Assembly: GCA_027016055.1 (NCBI GenBank)
Contig: JALWBF010000031.1
Span: 515-14,295 of the forward strand
DNA: 13,781 nt
From: Archaeoglobaceae archaeon
GTDB lineage: Archaea > Halobacteriota > Archaeoglobi > Archaeoglobales > Archaeoglobaceae
Reading direction: 5' to 3'
Made by a program: the position numbers and the translations under genes. Shown piece by piece: positions 7,541 to 13,276 of the stretch (positions are counted from its first letter, which is position 1; each line of letters begins with the position of its first letter). Under the pieces are notes generated by a model. The model had not been told where the DNA came from, searched no databases, and saw only the letters and a program-made list of their open reading frames with translations.

Positions 7541-7732
7541 ATGGTAGAGATTAAGGTGGATCCTGACAAGTGTGACGGTTGTGGAGAATGCGTTGGTGTT
7601 TGTCCGGCGGAAGTTTACGAGATCGGTGAAGACGGAAAATCCCATCCAGTAAGACCGGAAGACTGTCAGGAATGCTGTTCTTGTGTTGAAACTTGCCCGA
7701 ACGGCGCTATAACTGTCGATGTCTGCGAGTAA
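7541..7732 (+). CDS. 2[4Fe-4S] ferredoxin
   Basis: This is a 63-residue clostridial-type ferredoxin, a soluble low-potential electron carrier. Two cluster motifs are complete: C11-X2-C14-X2-C17-X3-C21-Pro and C42-X2-C45-X2-C48-X3-C52-Pro. Each cluster is built from three cysteines of one motif and the last of the other. C46 and C62 are additional cysteines. The region between the motifs (22-41) is longer than in the shortest clostridial ferredoxins. It lies directly after the dsr operon but has its own TATA box, so supplying electrons to DsrAB or related sulfate-reduction enzymes is only an inference from position. From memory, Archaeoglobus fulgidus also has a ferredoxin gene close downstream of dsrD. 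Confidence 0.95.
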   Translation: MVEIKVDPDKCDGCGECVGVCPAEVYEIGEDGKSHPVRPEDCQECCSCVETCPNGAITVDVCE

Positions 7733-7737
7733 ACCTT

Positions 7738-7752
7738 AACTTTTTTTATTTA
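7738..7752 (+). terminator. T-run after the ferredoxin gene
   Basis: A T-rich run (ACTTTTTTTATTTAT) begins a few bases after the ferredoxin stop codon. It fits an archaeal T-tract terminator. No hairpin precedes it. Confidence 0.5.
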
Positions 7753-7776
7753 TGAAGGGTTATATCCTTGAACCAC

Positions 7777-7824
7777 GCCTTTTGAAAAGGCAATTGTCGA
7801 AGATATATTCGATAGATTTATAAA
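7777..7824 (+). promoter_or_regulatory. promoter and candidate operators of the mevalonate-entry operon
   Basis: GCCTTTTGAAAAGGC (7777-7791) is a perfect inverted repeat with 7-base arms around one G. TCGAAGATATATTCGA (7797-7812) is a second one, matching its reverse complement at 14 of 16 positions. TTTATAAA (7817-7824) is the TATA box, centred about 26 bases before the ATG at 7847, so the mRNA is probably leaderless. Because the first gene encodes a helix-turn-helix protein, the two palindromes just upstream of the TATA box are natural candidate binding sites for it. No binding data support this. Confidence 0.55.
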
Positions 7825-7846
7825 TTGTTCGTGTTAGTAAACGATT

Positions 7847-8542
7847 ATGGACTCAATCATAAAGGCGTTAGCAGATAAGATCTCCGGAGACATCGTTTTT
7901 TCGGATACTCCCGGAAAAACCATTAAAAAGTGGAGGCAGATCTTCGAGATTTCTCAAAAGGAGCTGGCTCAGAAGTTGGGAGTTTCTCCTTCCGTTATCA
8001 GCGATTACGAAAGCGATAGGAGGAAATCGCCGGGTGTAAACTTTATCAGAAGGATAATAGAAGCTATGCTCGAAATAGATAAGGAAAGAGGATACAAAAC
8101 CGTATCTAAGTATAGGGATCTTCTGAGCGGTTTTAAGCTTGATGTCATAATAGACATGAGGGAGTTCGATGAGCTTATTGACGTAAATGAGCTTGCGAAA
8201 GCCGTTGATGGTGTTATGCTGACGAATTTCGATAAGCTCATCAGCGGTTATACGATCGTGGACAGCATCAAGGCTATACTTTCCCTAAACGCCTACGACT
8301 TCTACAGACTCTACGGTTTTACAACCGAAAGGGCTTTGATATTCACCAAAGTATCGACGGGCAGATCGCCGATGGTTGCCGTTAGAGTAGCCAATCTGAA
8401 GCCGGCTGTGGTCGTTCTTCATGGCATAAACGCTGAGAATGTTGATGGAATAGCCGTTAAACTCGCTGAAATCGAGAGGATTCCACTCATAGCAACTCAG
8501 ATGCCGCTCGATGACATGATCAAGGCTCTGAGAAATATATGA
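7847..8542 (+). CDS. HTH (Xre/Cro-type) transcriptional regulator of the mevalonate operon, COG1709-like
   Basis: This 231-residue cytoplasmic protein is a predicted archaeal transcription factor. Residues 25-75 form a Cro/C1-type helix-turn-helix: the segment ISQKELAQKLGVSPSVISDY (35-54) is a textbook example. The remainder (about 95-231) is a separate domain with alternating strands and helices and no transmembrane segment, probably for dimerisation or ligand sensing. The ligand is unknown. Proteins like this are found just upstream of archaeal HMG-CoA synthase genes, and here the stop codon is 9 bases from the HMG-CoA synthase ATG. The ATG at 7847 has no ribosome binding site but sits 26 bases from a TATA box. 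Control of the mevalonate pathway, including its own promoter, is inferred from context. Confidence 0.85.
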   Translation: MDSIIKALADKISGDIVFSDTPGKTIKKWRQIFEISQKELAQKLGVSPSVISDYESDRRKSPGVNFIRRIIEAMLEIDKERGYKTVSKYRDLLSGFKLDVIIDMREFDELIDVNELAKAVDGVMLTNFDKLISGYTIVDSIKAILSLNAYDFYRLYGFTTERALIFTKVSTGRSPMVAVRVANLKPAVVVLHGINAENVDGIAVKLAEIERIPLIATQMPLDDMIKALRNI

Positions 8543-8551
8543 GGTGATCCC

Positions 8552-9589
8552 ATGGTCGGTATTGTCTCTTACGGAACATACATTCCGAAATACAGAATCA
8601 GGGTAGAGGAAATAGCAAGGATATGGGGGGAAAATGCGGAGACGATAAAGAACGGATTGGGAATTCTGCAGAAATCCGTTCCTGATTTCGACGAAGATAC
8701 CGCAACGATTGCGGTTGAAGCCGGGAGGGAAGCTGTTAAAAGGGCTGGAATAGATCCAAAGGAAATAGGAGCCGTATATGTCGGAAGCGAATCCCATCCT
8801 TATGCCGTGAAACCTACTGCTACGATAGTCGGCGAAGCTCTTGGAATCGGTAACGAATATTTCGCTGCCGACTTGGAATTCGCTTGCAAGGCTGGAACGG
8901 CCGGAATCCAGATATGCATGGGACTCGTTAAGGCTGGGATGATTAAATACGGTTTGGCTATAGGTGCAGATACGAGCCAAAGCAGACCCGGGGATGCGTT
9001 GGAATATTCAGCGGCAGCTGGCGGAGCCGCAGTTGTAATAGGAAAAGACGGCGTAATAGCGGAAATAGAGGGAACATACTCCTTCACTTCAGATACTCCG
9101 GATTTCTGGAGAAGGGAAGGTCAGCCGTATCCGAGCCACGGTGGCAGGTTTACCGGAATACCGGCTTACTTCAGGCATATAACTTCAGCGGCTAAAGGGC
9201 TTATGGAGGAACTGGGCTTGAAGCCGTCCGATTTTAGTTACGCCGTCTTCCATCAGCCTAACGGGAAGTTTCCGGTTAGGGTGGCGAAGATGTTGGGATT
9301 CAGCACGGAACAGATAAAGCAGGGACTGCTGGTTTCGCACATCGGAAATACGTATTCCGGATCATCCATGCTCGGGCTTTGTGCGGTTTTGGATGAAGCA
9401 AAGCCGGGCGAAAGAATTTTGCTCATTTCATTTGGCTCTGGAGCCGGAAGCGATGCCTTCTCATTGATCGTTACCGACGAAATCGAGGACTTCGAAAGAA
9501 CGCCGAAGGTCTGGGATAAGGTTATGAGCGGGGAGTTCATAGATTACGGGCTCTACGTTAAGCTTAGGAGGAAGATAAAGTTCGGGTGA
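8552..9589 (+). CDS. Hydroxymethylglutaryl-CoA synthase, archaeal type
   Basis: This enzyme condenses acetyl-CoA with acetoacetyl-CoA to HMG-CoA, the committed precursor for mevalonate and the isoprenoid membrane lipids of archaea. The 345 residues match the short archaeal form (COG3425). The catalytic set is visible: Glu80 in YVGSES, nucleophile Cys112 in EFACKAGTAG (109-118), and His234 in FHQPNGKFP (233-241). SHIGNTYSGSS (262-272) is the conserved Asn loop near the C-terminus. GAGGTGAT at 8541-8548 is the ribosome binding site for the ATG at 8552. In Methanothermococcus the homologous enzyme forms a channelling complex with thiolase and a DUF35 protein; the same three genes follow one another here with spacers of only a few bases. 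All synthase catalytic residues are intact, in contrast with the next gene. Confidence 0.95.
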   Translation: MVGIVSYGTYIPKYRIRVEEIARIWGENAETIKNGLGILQKSVPDFDEDTATIAVEAGREAVKRAGIDPKEIGAVYVGSESHPYAVKPTATIVGEALGIGNEYFAADLEFACKAGTAGIQICMGLVKAGMIKYGLAIGADTSQSRPGDALEYSAAAGGAAVVIGKDGVIAEIEGTYSFTSDTPDFWRREGQPYPSHGGRFTGIPAYFRHITSAAKGLMEELGLKPSDFSYAVFHQPNGKFPVRVAKMLGFSTEQIKQGLLVSHIGNTYSGSSMLGLCAVLDEAKPGERILLISFGSGAGSDAFSLIVTDEIEDFERTPKVWDKVMSGEFIDYGLYVKLRRKIKFG

Positions 9590-9593
9590 TAGC

Positions 9594-10754
9594 ATGAGAA
9601 GGGTTGCCGTTATCGGCGTTGGATGCTCGAAATTCGGGGAGCTTTGGGACATGAGCTTTAGGGATATCGTCCTCTCAGCCGGGATCGAAGCGCTTGAAGA
9701 TGCAAATCTCGAAGGCAGGGAAATCGATGCGATATACGTTGGGAACATGAGCGGCGGAAGGTATCTTGCTCAGGAGCATATATCCGCATTGATAGCAGAT
9801 TACGCCGGTTTAGCTGAGTTGCACATCCCTTCAACGAGGGTCGAAGCCGGAGATGCAAGCGGAGGCTTGGCTTTAAGGCAAGCATATATGGCTGTGGCTT
9901 CCGGCATGCACGATATAGTCATAGCGGCCGGGGCTGAAAAAGTGACAGACGTTGGCGCTGAGATGGCTATGGATATCCTATCCTCTTCAGCGGATAGGGA
10001 ATGGGAAGTGTTCTGCGGTGCAAATCTTCCGGCTCTGTTTGCTATGATCGCAAGACTGCACATGGAGAAGTTCGGAACTAAACCGGAAGATCTTGCTAAG
10101 GTCAGCGTTAAGAATCACAGGAACGCAACGCTGAATCCGAAGGCACAGTTCAGAAGGGAGATTTCGCTCGAAGTCGCTCTGAATTCACCTTACGTAGCAG
10201 AGCCGTTACGATTGTTCGATTGTGCTCCGATTTCGGACGGAGCTTCGGTTGTTATATTGGCAAGCGAGGAGGTTGCAAGGAAATACACAGATACTCCCGT
10301 TTATATCTCAGCATGCTGTCAAGCCAGCGATTACATAGCTCTGCACAGCAGAAGGGATATAACAACGATGGATGCCGTCGTTTACGCTTCGAAGCAGGCT
10401 TACAAGCAGGCCGGTATAGAGCCTAAAGATATAGATGTTGCGGAAGTCCACGATTCTTTCACGATAGCAGAAATAATCGCATACGAAGATCTGGGATTCG
10501 TTGAGAAGGGAAGGGGAGCTGAGCTGATAAGGGAAGGAGTTACGGAGCTCGACGGAGAAATTCCGGTTAATCCTTCGGGCGGTTTGAAGGCTTGCGGGCA
10601 TGCCATAGGAGCTACGGGAATAAGGCAGGCTGTGGAGATAGTTCTTCATCTTAGGGGGGATGCGGGAAAGAGGCAGGTTGATGCCGAAAGGGGTTTGGCC
10701 TTGAACATCGGCGGAACCGGAGCAACTGCGGTAGTTACGATCTTTGAGAGGTGA
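9594..10754 (+). CDS. Thiolase family protein (acetoacetyl-CoA thiolase position) with Asp replacing the nucleophilic Cys
   Basis: By family and position this should make acetoacetyl-CoA from two acetyl-CoA for the adjacent HMG-CoA synthase. The 386-residue length and overall fold match archaeal SCP2-type thiolases. However, the N-terminal catalytic loop reads VEAGDASGG (83-91): Asp87 (codon GAT at 9852-9854) stands where family members have the acylated Cys, as in EAACASGG. The second motif is HDSF (286-289) instead of HDCF, and the third is CGHA (334-337) instead of KGHP. His286 and His336 remain. The frame is intact and conserved around these sites, so this is not obviously a sequencing error or decay. 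It may be a non-catalytic scaffold, a different acyl-transfer enzyme, or an enzyme using another nucleophile. GGGTGAT at 9584-9590, overlapping the upstream stop, is its ribosome binding site; the spacer is four bases. Confidence 0.9.
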   Translation: MRRVAVIGVGCSKFGELWDMSFRDIVLSAGIEALEDANLEGREIDAIYVGNMSGGRYLAQEHISALIADYAGLAELHIPSTRVEAGDASGGLALRQAYMAVASGMHDIVIAAGAEKVTDVGAEMAMDILSSSADREWEVFCGANLPALFAMIARLHMEKFGTKPEDLAKVSVKNHRNATLNPKAQFRREISLEVALNSPYVAEPLRLFDCAPISDGASVVILASEEVARKYTDTPVYISACCQASDYIALHSRRDITTMDAVVYASKQAYKQAGIEPKDIDVAEVHDSFTIAEIIAYEDLGFVEKGRGAELIREGVTELDGEIPVNPSGGLKACGHAIGATGIRQAVEIVLHLRGDAGKRQVDAERGLALNIGGTGATAVVTIFER

Positions 10755-10758
10755 TATA

Positions 10759-11157
10759 ATGCTTCCGAGGTTTTGGAGAAAGATAAAGTATAGGTATAAT
10801 CTTGTCGGAACATATTGCGAGAACTGCGGGACTTATTACTACCCGCCACGCAACCTATGCCCGAAATGCAGGAGGAAGAGCAGGATAAAGGAGGTTCAGC
10901 TTAGCGGGAAAGGGAAAGTCATCAGCTACTCCATCGTCCACGATGCCCCGGAGAACTTTAAAATGATGAAGCCATACGTCGTAGCTTTGATTCAGCTCGA
11001 TGAGGGGCCGGTGATTACTTCCCAGTTGGTATGCAAGCCTGAGGAGGTCAAAATCGGGATGAGGGTGAAGGCGATCTTCAGAAAATACGGCGAAGAGGGG
11101 GAGAGCGGGATAATATACTACGGAACGAAGTTCGTTCCGGATGAAAAAATAAGTTAA
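10759..11157 (+). CDS. DUF35 zinc-ribbon / OB-fold protein, partner of HMG-CoA synthase and thiolase
   Basis: This is a small acyl-CoA-binding scaffold. In the characterised archaeal complex the DUF35 protein holds thiolase and HMG-CoA synthase together and provides a shared CoA-binding site. I take the ATG at 10759 (132 residues), which has the ribosome binding site GAGAGGTGAT (10746-10755) just upstream; a TTG at 10744 lies before that site and is unlikely. A rubredoxin-like zinc ribbon is visible as C20-X2-C23 and C34-X2-C37, followed by an OB-fold domain (about 45-125) with the SGKGKVISYSIVHDAP stretch (49-64). Its start region overlaps the thiolase stop region closely. The stop codon TAA overlaps the stop of the convergent hydrolase gene within TTAA. 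Confidence 0.92.
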   Translation: MLPRFWRKIKYRYNLVGTYCENCGTYYYPPRNLCPKCRRKSRIKEVQLSGKGKVISYSIVHDAPENFKMMKPYVVALIQLDEGPVITSQLVCKPEEVKIGMRVKAIFRKYGEEGESGIIYYGTKFVPDEKIS

Positions 11158-11831
11158 ACTTCCAAACTTTCTCCCGGCTTTAGAATTACGACTTTAACCC
11201 CCATTTTCTCCGCTTTCTCCTTAAACTCCTCAGGATTCTGCTTTATCGGCGGGAAAGTATTGTAGTGCATCGGAATTACTATTTCGGGCTTTATCAGCTC
11301 GACAGCCTTAAGAGCTCCTTTTATACCCATGGTGTAGAAATCTCCTATCGGAAGCAAAGCAACCTTTGGCTTGTATAGCTCTCCTATAAGCTGCATATCC
11401 ATGAATACATCCGTATCTCCGGCATGGTAAACGCTCACGCCATCCATTTTTACAACGAAGCCCACCGGATCTCCGGCGCTGATTATCTCGCTCTCAACGA
11501 CATCAGCTGAGTGAACGGCTTTTACCATCGTAACCTCAACATCCTCAATCTTTGCCGTTCCTCCGATGTTCATTCCGATCGTTTCAGCCCCTTTCCTGCT
11601 GAGCAAAACCGATAGCTCGTATATGCAGACTATCGATGCCTTGCATCTCTTTGAAATTTCGACTGCATCGCCCAAGTGATCTCCGTGTCCGTGAGTGACT
11701 AAGATCAGATCCGCGTCAACTTCATCCGGCTTAACCGGCGACATGGGATTCCCGCTCAGAAACGGATCTATGAGTATCTTCTTCGATCCCTCAAGCAGAA
11801 ATGCCGCGTGCCCGAACCACGTTATCTTCAT
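11154..11831 (-). CDS. UPF0173-type metal-dependent hydrolase (metallo-beta-lactamase fold)
   Basis: This 225-residue cytoplasmic protein belongs to the UPF0173 branch of the metallo-beta-lactamase superfamily. Its physiological substrate is unknown. The two-metal site is complete: H47-X-H49-X-D51-H52 (THGHGDHLGD), H107, D139 in HAGDTD (136-141) and H189 in PMHYNTFPP (187-195). The N-terminal MKITWFGHAAFLLEG is typical of the family. The ATG at 11831 has no ribosome binding site. TTTTTATATGA on the minus strand (11851-11861 on the plus strand) is a TATA box about 26 bases upstream, so the transcript is probably leaderless. It is divergent from the lipoprotein gene and convergent with the DUF35 gene, overlapping it by four bases. 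A functional link with the mevalonate operon is not indicated. Confidence 0.9.
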   Translation of the reverse strand: MKITWFGHAAFLLEGSKKILIDPFLSGNPMSPVKPDEVDADLILVTHGHGDHLGDAVEISKRCKASIVCIYELSVLLSRKGAETIGMNIGGTAKIEDVEVTMVKAVHSADVVESEIISAGDPVGFVVKMDGVSVYHAGDTDVFMDMQLIGELYKPKVALLPIGDFYTMGIKGALKAVELIKPEIVIPMHYNTFPPIKQNPEEFKEKAEKMGVKVVILKPGESLEV

Positions 11832-11902
11832 ATTATTATATAATGCATGGTCATATAAAAATGTTCCGTTACATATTTAAATTTTGAAGTCGTTGAGCTT
11901 CT
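11832..11902. promoter_or_regulatory. divergent promoter region with two separate TATA boxes
   Basis: The minus-strand TATA (11851-11861) serves the hydrolase and the plus-strand TATTTAAAT (11874-11882) serves the lipoprotein. Each is centred about 25-26 bases from its start codon, consistent with leaderless transcripts. In contrast to the gaps at 1184 and 13246, the two genes here have distinct boxes. Confidence 0.55.
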
Positions 11903-12412
11903 ATGAGATCGTTTGCTTTGCTACTGATTCTCTCTCTTCTTTTTGTAGGTTGCTCCGGGAAGATTGCGCACAAAGCTATGCCAACGACATCGGTTTCCGA
12001 AAAACCGAGGGTTTATTTTTTCTACAGCCCCAAATGTCCGGCATGTAGAATGGTAGAGCCATACATGAAGCTGCTGAGGGAGAAGGTTAAGGATGTGCAT
12101 TTCGACTTCTGCAACGTTAACGATCTAAAAAACTGCTCGAAGGAGAGCATAATGGTCGCCCACATGTATCCGTTCGAATACATTCCGACTGTGATCTTAA
12201 TAGCCGGAAACAACGTTACAAAGCTTACCGGCAGTTACGAAGTTTTAAGATTGGGCAAGATTCTCGAATCCTACGGCATAAAAACGCCCAAAGTTATTTT
12301 CGGGAACGTAAGTTATAGCGTCGACGAATGCATAAGATGTCATGAAGAAAAACATATTCCGCCGCCGTCGAACTTCACATGTTCCCACTGCTGCCATAAA
12401 GCTCGGACGTGA
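11903..12412 (+). CDS. Thioredoxin-fold lipoprotein with C-terminal haem-c-like motifs
   Basis: This is a predicted secreted, membrane-anchored redox protein of 169 residues. A hydrophobic signal (2-16) ends in the lipobox LLFVGC, with Cys17 as the lipid-attachment site. A thioredoxin-like domain follows: YFFYSPKCPACRMVEPY (38-54) carries the C45-P-A-C48 active site, and IPT (94-96) supplies the cis-proline. C70 and C78 are further cysteines. The tail has CIRCH (143-147), a standard CXXCH haem-c attachment motif, then His151, a Pro-rich stretch, and CSHCCH (160-165), which fits CX3CH or a CXXC metal site. The function is unknown: thiol-disulfide exchange on extracellular cytochromes is one possibility. 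The last 12 codons, including CSHCCH, overlap the convergent shikimate kinase. The ATG at 11903 follows a TATA box by about 25 bases and has no ribosome binding site. Confidence 0.82.
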   Translation: MRSFALLLILSLLFVGCSGKIAHKAMPTTSVSEKPRVYFFYSPKCPACRMVEPYMKLLREKVKDVHFDFCNVNDLKNCSKESIMVAHMYPFEYIPTVILIAGNNVTKLTGSYEVLRLGKILESYGIKTPKVIFGNVSYSVDECIRCHEEKHIPPPSNFTCSHCCHKART

Positions 12413-13226
12413 TTACGACTTCATCGCTCGGAGTTTCGGCAAGATTCGTCCAAACAACCTTACCGTATTCGCTCCAAATCCCTTCAACCTCTTTCAGCGA
12501 ATCCTTGCTTCCGAAAGCAACAAATGTTGGTCCGTTGCCGGAAAGCCCGCAGAAGCATTCCAAATCCCTTACCTTTTCAATAACCTCAAACGGGTATCCG
12601 ATCCTGTCGCAGTAGTGCTTTGAGTTTAATATCATCGCCTCTCTGTAATCGCCGTTCAAAGCCAACTCTACGGCTTTCTTAACGAGTTTGGGATTCCTTC
12701 TTATCTCATCGAGCGAAATTTTTCCTCTTCCCCATCCCGGAATCAAAATTAACGCCTTAGCACGTTTGAACTCCCAGCTTATCAACTTCATTTCCTTGTT
12801 GTTCGAAATAACTATGCCACCGAGAAGAGATGCGGAAGCATCATCGAACGCTCCGGTGTAGCTTATTCCGAGTTCGAGCGAGAGCTTCGCGTTAAGCCTT
12901 AAGATTTCGTGAGCGAGCAATCTAATGCCGAGATGCTTGTATACAGACAAAAGAAGGGCGTTCATGAAGGCGCTGCTGCTCCCCAACCCGCTACCCTTCG
13001 GAATCTCGCTTTCTACTTCCACAGCACCCCTAATTCCGAACTCGGATAAAACTCGATCAACAATTTCGCTCTTCTTCTCTTCCCCGTTTTCGATCAACAA
13101 ACTACGCTTTAGGTCATCTTCGACCGAAAGCTTAACCTTTGTAAGCATATTTAAGCCGAATGCGCTTCCGTAGCCCAAAGCCAAGGCGTTGATTATAGTC
13201 CCAGCCGCGTAAGCCTTCGACTTCAT
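12375..13226 (-). CDS. aroK: Shikimate kinase, archaeal GHMP type
   Basis: This enzyme phosphorylates shikimate with ATP in the chorismate pathway to aromatic amino acids. The archaeal form belongs to the GHMP kinase superfamily and is unrelated to bacterial AroK. The 283 residues fit the family. Visible are the N-terminal AYAAGTIINALALGYGSAFG (5-24), diagnostic for archaeal shikimate kinase, the phosphate-binding loop PKGSGLGSSSA (76-86), TGAFDDASAS (124-133) and the C-terminal GLSGNGPTFVAF motif (227-238). Two other GHMP kinases were considered, homoserine kinase and mevalonate kinase, but the N-terminal block favours shikimate. The ATG at 13226 sits 20 bases from the palindromic TATA element at 13246-13255 and has no ribosome binding site. 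The 3' end overlaps the lipoprotein gene by 38 bases. Confidence 0.92.
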   Translation of the reverse strand: MKSKAYAAGTIINALALGYGSAFGLNMLTKVKLSVEDDLKRSLLIENGEEKKSEIVDRVLSEFGIRGAVEVESEIPKGSGLGSSSAFMNALLLSVYKHLGIRLLAHEILRLNAKLSLELGISYTGAFDDASASLLGGIVISNNKEMKLISWEFKRAKALILIPGWGRGKISLDEIRRNPKLVKKAVELALNGDYREAMILNSKHYCDRIGYPFEVIEKVRDLECFCGLSGNGPTFVAFGSKDSLKEVEGIWSEYGKVVWTNLAETPSDEVVITSELYGSSGNM

Positions 13227-13245
13227 GCTTGACAGTTCAACCGAA

Positions 13246-13255
13246 GTTATATAAC
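13246..13255. promoter_or_regulatory. palindromic TATA element shared by aroK and the cobY-like gene
   Basis: GTTATATAAC is a perfect palindrome and the only TATA-like sequence in the 50-base gap. Its centre (13250.5) is 24.5 bases from the aroK ATG on the minus strand and 26.5 bases from the GTG at 13277 on the plus strand. These distances suit leaderless transcripts in both directions. The bases just upstream on the plus strand (CCGAAG) resemble a TFB-recognition element better than those on the minus strand (TGATCG), so rightward transcription may be favoured. Confidence 0.6.
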
Positions 13256-13276
13256 GATCACCGACATCGATTTTAC

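Noticed and set aside
7541..7732. Ferredoxin as the last gene of the dsrABD operon
   Set aside because: A hairpin with T-run follows dsrD and a separate TATA box with its own ribosome binding site precedes the ferredoxin, so a separate unit is more likely, though read-through cannot be excluded.
7777..7791. GCCTTTTGAAAAGGC as the ferredoxin terminator
   Set aside because: No T-run follows it and the T-rich run lies upstream of it, close to the ferredoxin stop. An operator role fits its position better.
8285..8980. A 231-codon open frame on the minus strand across the regulator and HMG-CoA synthase genes
   Set aside because: It is antisense to two well-supported conserved genes, spans their junction, has no recognisable motif and no promoter or ribosome binding site. 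It reflects codon bias of the real genes.
9594..10754. Thiolase homologue as a decaying pseudogene
   Set aside because: The frame is full length, the fold motifs away from the active-site positions are intact, and spacing and ribosome binding site in the operon are kept, so a working protein with altered function is more likely.
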